The notes beneath the pieces were generated by a model. That model was given only the letters and a program-made list of their open reading frames with translations. It ran no database searches and was not told the origin of the DNA. 64,000 nt of DNA, from positions 186,001-250,000 of the forward strand of contig CAWBNH010000001.1 in NCBI GenBank assembly GCA_963790085.1, in the 5' to 3' direction. This document shows positions 32,690 to 40,112 of this stretch, piece by piece. The translations under genes were made by a program, and so were the position numbers. Every line of letters starts with the position of its first letter. Within the stretch, counting starts at the first letter, position 1. The DNA comes from CAXMST01 sp963790085 (GTDB lineage: Bacteria > Actinomycetota > Thermoleophilia > Solirubrobacterales > 70-9).

Positions 32690-33937
32690 TCAGCTCTTCT
32701 CCGAGCCCTTGCCCACCCTGCCGCCCCTGCCGCCAGGCTCGAGCGCGGGACCGCGCGGTGCCGGAATGCCGAGCACGCGCATCGCCTTCAGCCCGAGCCC
32801 GATCTTCTCGCGCCCCTCGGTCGAGCCGAGGTCATGGCCGCTCAACTCCTTGACGCGCTCGAGCCGGTAGCGGACGGTGTGGCGGTGGGTGAACAGCGAC
32901 TCGGCGGTCGGGGTGATGCTGCCGTTGTTGTCGAGAAAGGCCTCGATCGTGGTGACGAGCTCGGTCTCGTACTGATCGTCATAGGCCGCCAGCGGCGCCA
33001 CCGTCTCCTCGTAGAAGCGCTCCAACTCGGCCGGATCCTCGCTCATCGCCGGCAGCAACAGCCGATACGAGCCCGTCCGCTCGAAGGCCAGCGGAGTGCT
33101 GGCCTCCGCCTCGCCGACGTTGACGGCGAGCAACGCCTCCTTGCCGGCCCGGTAGAGGTCGGCCGGATCCTCCGCGCGGCGGCTGTAGCCGACGGTCAGG
33201 TCGAAGCCGGGCAGGGCCGCGGCGAGCTCGCTCTGGATCACGGTCGCGGCCCGCGTGATCTGCTCGCCGTCGGCGGCCGGCAAGATCACGGTCACCTCGC
33301 CGCGCTCGCCCGAGTCCCCTTCGGAGGCCGCCGCCAGCGCGCCGGAGCTGCCACCGCGAACGGCTCGCAGGGTCAGCATCAGCAGGCGCTCCCTCCAGGC
33401 ACCGGGTTGCGCGGCATGTGGGCGGGCGCGGACGAGGACGGCGCCGGCCCCCTGGGTGAGATCGGCGCCGAGCTCGGCGCCGCGGGCGGCGATGTCGGCG
33501 GCCTCGGTCAGGCGGCGCTCGAGCACGGTGTTGACGAAGTCGTGCGCCGCCTCGTCACTCGCCCACTCGGTCGATCGGGCGCGCTCGACCTCGAGGCCGA
33601 GCAGCGTTGCCACCATGCGGACGTTCGCGACGGGCGAGGAGTCGCCGCCCCGGGCCCGGTAGCGGAGCTCACCGACGATCGCGTCGGCGACCCGCAGCTC
33701 GGCGCTCTCGACATCGCCCGCCCCGCTGATCAGCTTCTCCTCCTCGGCGCTCGATCCAGCCGCCACCGCGAGCACGGCGCTCGAGCGGTCGATCAGCGCG
33801 ACGCTGGCGCCGAGGGCCTCGGCGGCTGCCCTGGCTACCGCCGGCAGCCCCGCCCCAGACTCGATCGCGTCCGACAACGCCTCGAGGGTGCTCCCCGCGG
33901 AGCCCTTCCGTTTGGCCGCTTTCGACTGTGTGGCCAC
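32690..33937 (-). CDS. PucR/CdaR-type transcriptional regulator
   Basis: From GTG 33937 the product is 415 residues. A GAF-like N-terminal part (about 20-130) precedes a GGDEF-like PucR domain (about 140-270), and a C-terminal PucR HTH_30 contains TIEAFLDNNGSITPTAESLFTHRHTVRYRLERVKEL, the diagnostic helix-turn-helix. Such regulators control purine, sugar-acid or amino-acid genes, but no target is evident here. An ATG at 33997 would add 20 residues; the TACCAT hexamer 7 nt before 33937 favours the shorter protein. The Gly/Arg-rich tail is disordered. Confidence 0.85.
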   Translation of the reverse strand: MATQSKAAKRKGSAGSTLEALSDAIESGAGLPAVARAAAEALGASVALIDRSSAVLAVAAGSSAEEEKLISGAGDVESAELRVADAIVGELRYRARGGDSSPVANVRMVATLLGLEVERARSTEWASDEAAHDFVNTVLERRLTEAADIAARGAELGADLTQGAGAVLVRARPHAAQPGAWRERLLMLTLRAVRGGSSGALAAASEGDSGERGEVTVILPAADGEQITRAATVIQSELAAALPGFDLTVGYSRRAEDPADLYRAGKEALLAVNVGEAEASTPLAFERTGSYRLLLPAMSEDPAELERFYEETVAPLAAYDDQYETELVTTIEAFLDNNGSITPTAESLFTHRHTVRYRLERVKELSGHDLGSTEGREKIGLGLKAMRVLGIPAPRGPALEPGGRGGRVGKGSEKS

Positions 33938-33944
33938 GGCGCCA

Positions 33945-33950
33945 ATGGTA
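33945..33950 (-). promoter_or_regulatory. -10-like hexamer TACCAT, leaderless start of the pucR-type gene
   Basis: TACCAT on the minus strand is followed by 7 nt and GTG 33937; no Shine-Dalgarno. Confidence 0.45.
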
Positions 33951-34024
33951 GGGCCGTGCCGGAGATCGGCAGTGCCCGGCCGCCGTCCCCGACGCATGAC
34001 CGGCGCCCAGGGGTCGGTCCGGCC

Positions 34025-34249
34025 TCAGGAGAACAGCCGCGAGATGTCGTCCCAGTAGTAGACGACCGCGAAGCCGATCGCGATCCCGATGGCGACCAGG
34101 GCGACGAGGACGATCAGCGAGAGCAGCGCCGCGGTGGCCTTCTCCCAGGCCCGGCCGAACGAGCCGATCGCGGGCACGAGGATCAGGGTCGCGAACGCGA
34201 TCAGGCTGACCACACCGGCGCCGCCGAAAAGCAGGAGCTCAGGACTCAC
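34025..34249 (-). CDS. Small two-helix membrane protein, function unknown
   Basis: From GTG 34249 the product is 74 residues with helices at about 5-27 and 37-63, joined by a short charged loop (GRAWEKATA), and ends YYWDDISRLFS. An upstream in-frame ATG at 34318 would lie deep inside the DedA-PAP2 gene. The 11-nt overlap with that gene suggests co-translation. No family recognised; it may be an accessory to the lipid phosphatase. Confidence 0.6.
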   Translation of the reverse strand: MSPELLLFGGAGVVSLIAFATLILVPAIGSFGRAWEKATAALLSLIVLVALVAIGIAIGFAVVYYWDDISRLFS

Positions 34250-35720
34250 GCGATCGATTCTGCCGGAAGTGAGAGACGAGGACGTAGACGGCCGTCGTAA
34301 TCGCGAACGCGCAGACACCGAGCCCCCAGCCGCCCGAGACGTCGGAGAGGTAGTGGACCCCGAGATAGACGCGGCTGAGGCCGATCGCCGCGGTGATCAG
34401 CAGCCCGACGACGAGCAGCGTGGTGCCGCCGCTCCACCCGGGCCGGAGCCGCGCCGTGAACGCAATCGCGAGCCAGGAGTAGACGACCGAGTACGCGGCA
34501 TGCCCACTCGGGTAGGAGAAGCCGCCGGCCTCGACCAGGCCGTCGGGGGGCCGGGGCCGACCGACGGCGTCCTTGAGCTCGGGCATCGCGATCAGCAGCA
34601 ACGCGGCGCCCGAGATCAGGATCCAGAGCTCGGCGCGATGCCCCCTGATCGCGAACCCGAGCCCAGCGATCACCGAGACGACCACCAGGGCCATTGGGGT
34701 GCCGAAGGCCGTGACGAGCTTCTCGAGCGAGGTCAGCCAGTCGGTCTGCAGGTCGGCGGCCAGGTCGGCGGCGGTCATGTCGGCTCCGGTGGGCCCCGGG
34801 TTCTCACCGAGCACGACCGCGTAGGAGATGAACACGAAGCTGCCCACCGCCAACGCCGCGAGCGGCGCCGTCAGCTCGAGCCCGAGGCCACCGGGCGTCA
34901 GCCGCTGCCAGAGAAAGCGGGCCTGGGGCGCCACCCGGCGGCCGAACCGCAGCATCGGCCGCAGGTACCGGCGCCGATCCATCTCGGCGACCAGACGGCT
35001 CCGGTTCTGCGGCGAGCGCAGGAAGCGAACCGCGACGATCACGCCGATGATCAGCGCGACGATCAGCGTGAAGTAGAGGAAGCCGCGCTCGGCCACGCTC
35101 ACGACCTCGTCCAGGTTCTGGGATGCGAAGTAGCCGAGCAGGGTGAAGAAGGTCGCCCACAGACCGGTGCCGAGGACGCTGTAGGGGAGCATCGTCCGGT
35201 AGCGCATCCCCGAGGCGCCGGCGATGAACGGCGCCAGCACCCGCACCAGGCCGATGAAGCGGCCGATCAGGATCGTCTTGCCGCCGTGAGCATCGAAATA
35301 GGCCTCAACCTGGGCGAAGCGCTCGGCGCTGATCCCGAACCGTGGGCCGTTGCGGACGATGAAGCCGCGCCCGAGCTTGACGCCGAGGAAGAAACTGACG
35401 GTGTCGCCGCAGAAGGCGCCGATCCAGGCGAGCGCGATCGTCAGCAGGACCGAGGTCTCACCCTGCCCGGCGACCGCGCCGGCAAGGACGACGACCGTCT
35501 CCCCGGGAGCAACCAGCCCGACGAAGGCGCCGGTCTCCACGAACGCGAAGACGGCGACCAGGAGATAGGTCCAGGCGCCGAGGCTCGCCGAGACGTCCGC
35601 CAGAAGCTCCTGCAGATCGAGCTCGGGGAAGAACCGCTTGTAGAGGAGATAGACGCCGATCACCGCGGCAAGCACCGCGCCGACCTTGAGCCAGCCCTTG
35701 AGGTCGCGCGGAAGGTGCAT
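34239..35720 (-). CDS. DedA-family membrane protein fused to PAP2 lipid phosphatase
   Basis: The 493-residue membrane protein joins two domains. Residues about 45-235 are a DedA/SNARE-associated (VTT) domain with VETGAFVGLVAPGETVV, the re-entrant-loop motif of undecaprenyl-phosphate/phospholipid transporters, and GRFIGLVRVLAPFIAG. Residues about 285-485 are a PAP2 phosphatase with all three motifs: K383-R390 (KDAVGRPRP), PSGH 404-407, and SR449..H456..D460. It could dephosphorylate a lipid (for example undecaprenyl pyrophosphate or phosphatidic acid) and move the product. The ATG overlaps the ispE stop (TGATG), linking isoprenoid supply with lipid-carrier recycling. Confidence 0.88.
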   Translation of the reverse strand: MHLPRDLKGWLKVGAVLAAVIGVYLLYKRFFPELDLQELLADVSASLGAWTYLLVAVFAFVETGAFVGLVAPGETVVVLAGAVAGQGETSVLLTIALAWIGAFCGDTVSFFLGVKLGRGFIVRNGPRFGISAERFAQVEAYFDAHGGKTILIGRFIGLVRVLAPFIAGASGMRYRTMLPYSVLGTGLWATFFTLLGYFASQNLDEVVSVAERGFLYFTLIVALIIGVIVAVRFLRSPQNRSRLVAEMDRRRYLRPMLRFGRRVAPQARFLWQRLTPGGLGLELTAPLAALAVGSFVFISYAVVLGENPGPTGADMTAADLAADLQTDWLTSLEKLVTAFGTPMALVVVSVIAGLGFAIRGHRAELWILISGAALLLIAMPELKDAVGRPRPPDGLVEAGGFSYPSGHAAYSVVYSWLAIAFTARLRPGWSGGTTLLVVGLLITAAIGLSRVYLGVHYLSDVSGGWGLGVCAFAITTAVYVLVSHFRQNRSRES

Positions 35721-36553
35721 CAGGCGAGGCTCGCCGGGGAGGTCACGATCGCCGACGAATAGGCGTAGGGGAGCGCGCTGGCGGCGGCGTCCGCCTTCGC
35801 GATGTCGCGAAAGAGGCCGACCGCGGTCGGCCCGGAGCCGGTCACCAGAGCGTGCTCGGCGCCGGCCTGCCGGAGCGCCGACAGCGCCTCGCCAATCGCC
35901 GGGCGGAGCGAGATCGCGGCTGCCTGGAGATCGTTGACGAGCAGCTCGGCGTAGTCGAGCGGGGACGCGCCGGGTGCCACGCCGAGCAGCCGATCGCGGG
36001 CCAGCGCCAGCTCCCCCCGGTCGCGGCAGAGGCCGAGCCGGTCCGCCTCGGCGTAGACGTCGGCCGTCGCCAGCCCGGCCTCGTCGGGGATCAGGACCGC
36101 GGCCCACTCGCCGACAGGCGGCAGCGGCTCGAGCGTCTCTCCCGCGCCGGTGACGAGCGTGAAGCGGGGCCGCAGCTGTGACGGCACGTCGGCTCCGAGC
36201 CCGGCCGCGATCGAGTCGAGCCCCTCGACCGACCCGTCGGCGAGACGAAGCACCGCTGCCGCGTCGGCGCTGCCGCCGCCGAGGCCGGCGGCGATCGGGA
36301 TCCGCTTCTCGACCTCGACCCGAACCGGCGGCCGGTCCCAGCCCGCCTCGCGCAGCGCCGCCAGCGCCGCGGTGATCAGGTTCGGCCCCTCGACGGCGGG
36401 GCAGTCGACCTCGTCCCCGGGACCTTCCGCATCTCCGACCGTGATCCGATCGGCGAGATTGAGCGGGTGAAAGAGCGAGCAGATCTCGTGCAGCCCGTCC
36501 TCCCTCGGCCGACCGAGGTAGAGGCAGAGATTGAGCTTCGCCGGCGCGATCAA
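35720..36553 (-). CDS. ispE: 4-diphosphocytidyl-2-C-methyl-D-erythritol kinase
   Basis: The 277-residue GHMP kinase has IAPAKLNLCLYL at the N-terminus, the ATP loop RIPIAAGLGGGSADAAAVLR (about 84-103) and the C-terminal VTGSGPTAVGLF. It phosphorylates CDP-ME in the MEP isoprenoid pathway. The TTG start overlaps the rsmA stop (TTGA). The rsmA-ispE pair is conserved in actinobacteria. Confidence 0.94.
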   Translation of the reverse strand: MIAPAKLNLCLYLGRPREDGLHEICSLFHPLNLADRITVGDAEGPGDEVDCPAVEGPNLITAALAALREAGWDRPPVRVEVEKRIPIAAGLGGGSADAAAVLRLADGSVEGLDSIAAGLGADVPSQLRPRFTLVTGAGETLEPLPPVGEWAAVLIPDEAGLATADVYAEADRLGLCRDRGELALARDRLLGVAPGASPLDYAELLVNDLQAAAISLRPAIGEALSALRQAGAEHALVTGSGPTAVGLFRDIAKADAAASALPYAYSSAIVTSPASLA

Positions 36554-37401
36554 CGCAGCGCCTCGGCCAGCCTCAGGTGCTCGATCGGCGGCAGCATCTC
36601 GGCGCGGGCGTCCTCGGGTAGACCCAGGTCCCGCAGGGCCTCGCGGGCCCGATGCCGGATCTCCGCCGGGCGCGGTCGCGGCAGCGGCCGGCCCCCGTCG
36701 CGCGCCTCGCCCTCGCGTCGACGGGCCGCAAGCTCGAGCGACCGGGGGATCGCCTTGCGGCGGTGGGCGAAGGTGTCGCGGATCAACTCCCGGGTCCGGG
36801 CCTCCAGGCCCGGGCCGCGGCGGCTCAGCGCGAGCAGCGCCGAGTCGACCCGGGGCCTGGGGACGAAGACGGCCGGATCGACCCGTCGGAGCATGCGCAC
36901 CTCGCAGCTCAGCTGCACGAGCACGCTCGGAGCGCCGTAGGTGCGGCTGCCCGGGCGGGCGCGCAGGCGCTCTGCGATCTCGCGCTGCACCATCACGGTC
37001 CAGCGCCGGATCGACGGCAACTCGGCGATCGTTCGCAGCAGCAGGGGCGTCGCCACCGAGTAGGGGAGGTTGGCCACCATCGCCGTCGGCGCCGGGTCGA
37101 GCAGCCCGAGGTCGACCCGCATCGCGTCGCCCCAGACGATCGTCAACGAGCCCGAGTCGGCCGCGATCGGCTCCAGGAACTCACCGAGGCTCCGGTCGAT
37201 CTCGATCAGGTGGACGTGCGCGGCAGACTCGACCAGGCGCTCGGTCAGCACTCCCCGGCCGCCACCCACCTCGAGCACGACATCGTCGCGCTCGGGCGCC
37301 GCATCGGAGAGGATCGCATCGAGCAGGTTGGAGTCGGCGAGGAAGTTCTGACCCAGGCGAGTGATGGCCTCACCACCCGAACAGGCGGGCCGAGTTGGCA
37401 T
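36550..37401 (-). CDS. rsmA: 16S rRNA (adenine1518-N6/adenine1519-N6)-dimethyltransferase
   Basis: The 283-residue product has LGQNFLADSNLL, SAM motif VLEVGGGRGVLTERL, WGDAMRVDL and the catalytic NLPYSVATPLL, all typical of KsgA/RsmA. It dimethylates two adenines of helix 45 in 16S rRNA. The ATG overlaps the tatD stop by 32 nt. Its last 30 residues are Arg/Glu-rich. Confidence 0.95.
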   Translation of the reverse strand: MPTRPACSGGEAITRLGQNFLADSNLLDAILSDAAPERDDVVLEVGGGRGVLTERLVESAAHVHLIEIDRSLGEFLEPIAADSGSLTIVWGDAMRVDLGLLDPAPTAMVANLPYSVATPLLLRTIAELPSIRRWTVMVQREIAERLRARPGSRTYGAPSVLVQLSCEVRMLRRVDPAVFVPRPRVDSALLALSRRGPGLEARTRELIRDTFAHRRKAIPRSLELAARRREGEARDGGRPLPRPRPAEIRHRAREALRDLGLPEDARAEMLPPIEHLRLAEALR

Positions 37402-38146
37402 CGACCGCGGCCTCGAGCTCCTCCGGCTCCTCGCCGCGCGCCTCGGCGACGGCCGCCGCCGTGATCACGACGTTCGCCGGCTGGTTCGGACGGCCCCGGA
37501 CCGACTGCGGGGCGAGATACGGGCTGTCGGTCTCGACCAGGATCAGCTCTGCGGGCACGACCGCGGCTGCCGCCCGCAGCCCGTCGACGCCCGGGTAGGT
37601 GACGTTCCCGGCGAACGACACGTACCAGCCGTGCTCGGCGGCGCGAGCCGCGTGCTCAGCGTCCGCCGAGAAGCAGTGGAGGATCACCTCCACGCCCTCG
37701 GCCTCGGCGGCGAGCAGCTCGAAGCAGTCGGACACCGCCCGACCGGCCGCGGGCTCGGCGCTGTCCCGCATGTGGATGACCAGCGGCTTGCCGACGCCGC
37801 GGGCGATCGCGATCTGAGCCTCGAACGCGTTCACCTGATCAGCGCGCGGGGCGCCCTCCCGGTAGTAGTCGAGGCCCGTCTCACCGACGGCCCTGACGAT
37901 TGGATCGGCGGCCAGGGCGCGGATCTCGGCCGCCGTCCGATCATCGAAGCCCTCGGCCGCGTTCGGATGGCAGCCGACCGAGGCAAATACCCCATCGAGC
38001 TCCCGGGCCGCCTCGATCGCGGCGTGATTGGAGTCCGCGTCCATGCCGACGGTCAGGATCCGCCGGACTCCGGCCCGCTCGGCGGCCTCGACGAGCTCGT
38101 CGTTCGGCGGGTGGCATGACGTGAGGTGGGCGTGTGTGTCGACCAT
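37370..38146 (-). CDS. tatD: TatD-family metal-dependent deoxyribonuclease
   Basis: From ATG 38146 the product is 258 residues: MVDTHAHL (metal ligands His4 and His6), the VGETGLDYY glutamate motif, IHMRDSAE, HCFSADAE and VETDSPYLAP, giving the full TIM-barrel metal site. It is a 3'-5' exonuclease/quality-control nuclease of the TatD/YcfH type. The open frame extends 45 codons upstream without family similarity, and a TAATCT hexamer 7 nt before ATG 38146 supports this start. metG-tatD-rsmA-ispE order is a familiar one. Confidence 0.94.
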   Translation of the reverse strand: MVDTHAHLTSCHPPNDELVEAAERAGVRRILTVGMDADSNHAAIEAARELDGVFASVGCHPNAAEGFDDRTAAEIRALAADPIVRAVGETGLDYYREGAPRADQVNAFEAQIAIARGVGKPLVIHMRDSAEPAAGRAVSDCFELLAAEAEGVEVILHCFSADAEHAARAAEHGWYVSFAGNVTYPGVDGLRAAAAVVPAELILVETDSPYLAPQSVRGRPNQPANVVITAAAVAEARGEEPEELEAAVDANSARLFGW

Positions 38147-38153
38147 CGTCCGG

Positions 38154-38159
38154 AGATTA
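38154..38159 (-). promoter_or_regulatory. -10-like hexamer TAATCT, leaderless start of tatD
   Basis: TAATCT on the minus strand is followed by CCGGACG and ATG 38146, a 7-nt spacing with no Shine-Dalgarno. Confidence 0.5.
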
Positions 38160-38231
38160 CGAAGTGTCGGGGCGGCGGGCCCCTCCGCGCCGCGGATTCC
38201 GCCCGGGCGAGGCCCGAGGACGAGGCGCCCC

Positions 38232-39737
38232 TCAGGCCTCGAGCTTCGGGAACAGCGGCCCGATCCGCTCGACCGCCGCACCGCCGCCGCGCGAGCCGAA
38301 CCCGGCGAGCCCGCGGTCCTCCTCGCCGAGGGCAGCGAGGAGCCGGTCGGTGGCCTCGGGCATATAGGGATGGAGCAGCAGCGTCACGACCCGAAGCCCC
38401 TCGGCGAGGTTGTAGAGGACGCGGTCGAGCTCGGCGGTCCGCTCCTCCTTGGCGAGCGCCCAGGGCTTGCCCTCCTCGACGTAGCGATTGAGGCGCCGCA
38501 CGCGCATCCAGATCCGCTCGAGCGCCTGGCTGAGCTCGGCCCGGTCGAGCAGCCCGCAGACCTCCGACTCGACCTCCGCGAGGCCGTCGGGACCGTCGGC
38601 GAGGGCCGGATCGAGCTCACCGTCGGGGATCACCCCGGCGCCGAAGCGCTCGATCATCGCCAGGGTCCGCGAGGCGAGGTTGCCGTAGTCATTGGCCAGC
38701 TCGGTCTCGTACCGGGCCTCGAATCCAGCCGGGCTGATCGAGCCGTCCTGGCCGAAGCTGACCTCACGAAAGCAGTAGAAGCGCAGCGCGTCGGCGCCGA
38801 AGCGCTCGATCACCTCGAACGGGTCGAGGACGTTGCCGAGCGACTTCGACATCTTCTTCTCCCCCATCAGCAGGTAGCCGTGCACGTAGAGATGCTCGGG
38901 CGGCTCGATCCCGGCGGCGATCAGCATCGCCGGCCAGTAGACGGCGTGGAACTTGAGGATGTCCTTCGCCATCACGTGATAGCTGCAGGGCCAGTAACGC
39001 CCGGTCAGATCCTCGCCTTCGCGAGCGTAGGAGAGGGCCGTGTAGTAGTTGAGCAGGGCGTCGAACCAGACGTACATCACCTGCTCGGGGTCCCAGGGAA
39101 GCGGCACGCCCCAGGTCAGGTTCGCCCGCGAGAGCGAGACGTCGTTGAGCCCGCTGCGGATGAAGGCGAGCGCCTCGTTGCGGCGGAAGTCGGGCTGCAC
39201 GAAGTCGGGGCGCTCGGCGTAGAGCCGCTCGAGCGGCTCCTGGAAGCTCGAGAGCCGGAAGAACCAGTTCTGCTCGGTCTCGAGCTCGAGCGCGATCTCG
39301 TGGATCGGGCAGGTGTTGCCCGGCCCCATCTCGGTCTCGGTCTTGAAATCGGCGCAGCGCGGACAGTAGTAGCCCTCATAGGTGCCCTCGTAGACGTGGC
39401 CGTTGTCGTGGATCCGCTGCATCACCTCCTGGACCTTGGCGACGTGCTCGAGATCGGAGGTGCGGATGAAGAAGTCGATCGAGGCGTTGATCATCGGCAT
39501 CAGGTCACGGAACCGCTGCGAGTTCTTGTCGGCGAGCTGCCGCGGCTCGAGGCCCTGGACCTGGGCAGCGTGGGCGACGGGCTCACCGTGCTCATCGGTC
39601 CCGGTGAGGAAGAAGACGTCCTCCCCACGCTGGCGCATGTGCCGGGCGAGGATGTCCGCGCCGATCGTCGTGTACGCATGGCCGAGATGGGGCTCGGCGT
39701 TGACGTAGTAGATCGGGGTCGTGACGTAGAAGGCCAT
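38232..39737 (-). CDS. metG: Methionyl-tRNA synthetase
   Basis: The 501-residue class I synthetase has the HIGH-type motif PHLGHAYTT, the zinc knuckle CPRC...CPIH, FFLTGTDEHG, WFDALLNYYTA and the KMSKS loop EKKMSKSLGNV. The short form, without a C-terminal tRNA-binding EMAP domain, resembles the MetG2/B. subtilis-like type trimmed at the anticodon domain. TATCCT at 39750-39755 lies 12 nt before the ATG as possible -10. The tatD gene follows 85 nt downstream. Confidence 0.96.
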   Translation of the reverse strand: MAFYVTTPIYYVNAEPHLGHAYTTIGADILARHMRQRGEDVFFLTGTDEHGEPVAHAAQVQGLEPRQLADKNSQRFRDLMPMINASIDFFIRTSDLEHVAKVQEVMQRIHDNGHVYEGTYEGYYCPRCADFKTETEMGPGNTCPIHEIALELETEQNWFFRLSSFQEPLERLYAERPDFVQPDFRRNEALAFIRSGLNDVSLSRANLTWGVPLPWDPEQVMYVWFDALLNYYTALSYAREGEDLTGRYWPCSYHVMAKDILKFHAVYWPAMLIAAGIEPPEHLYVHGYLLMGEKKMSKSLGNVLDPFEVIERFGADALRFYCFREVSFGQDGSISPAGFEARYETELANDYGNLASRTLAMIERFGAGVIPDGELDPALADGPDGLAEVESEVCGLLDRAELSQALERIWMRVRRLNRYVEEGKPWALAKEERTAELDRVLYNLAEGLRVVTLLLHPYMPEATDRLLAALGEEDRGLAGFGSRGGGAAVERIGPLFPKLEA

Positions 39738-39821
39738 CGAGACACGCGCAGGATAGATACATGCCGCACTGCCGCCGCCGGGTGAACGCGGGAGCGAGGC
39801 GGATGCGACTGGCGTCGACCC

Positions 39822-39827
39822 TAGGCT
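39822..39827 (+). promoter_or_regulatory. -10-like hexamer TAGGCT, leaderless start at 39835
   Basis: TAGGCT is followed by 7 nt and ATG 39835; no Shine-Dalgarno. Confidence 0.45.
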
Positions 39828-39834
39828 GCGCCCG

Positions 39835-40086
39835 ATGGAAGACGCGATTCAGATCGTCGGCGCCGTCCTGATCCTGACCGCGTTCGTCGCCGCACAGCGG
39901 GGCGCGATGTCACCGCAGGCGCCGAGCTACCTGTGGCTCAATCTGGCCGGCTCTGGAGTGCTCGCCGTGATCGCCGCCGCCCACGCGGACTGGGGATTCC
40001 TCCTGCTCGAGGGTGTCTGGGCAATCGTCAGCGGCTGGGGCCTGATCGGGCTGGCCCGGGGGCGGGTGGCGACCAAGGTGCCCTAG
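39835..40086 (+). CDS. Small membrane protein resembling CBU_0592 family
   Basis: The 83-residue protein has three short hydrophobic segments (about 5-20, 31-48, 52-73) and the pattern SYLWLNLAGSGVLAVIAA..DWGFLLLEGVWAIVSGWGL, which I associate with the CBU_0592-like membrane domain of unknown function. It lies alone, convergent with the helicase gene. Confidence 0.7.
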   Translation: MEDAIQIVGAVLILTAFVAAQRGAMSPQAPSYLWLNLAGSGVLAVIAAAHADWGFLLLEGVWAIVSGWGLIGLARGRVATKVP

Positions 40087-40112
40087 GAGCGAGTCGACGA
40101 GGTGCCTGACGC

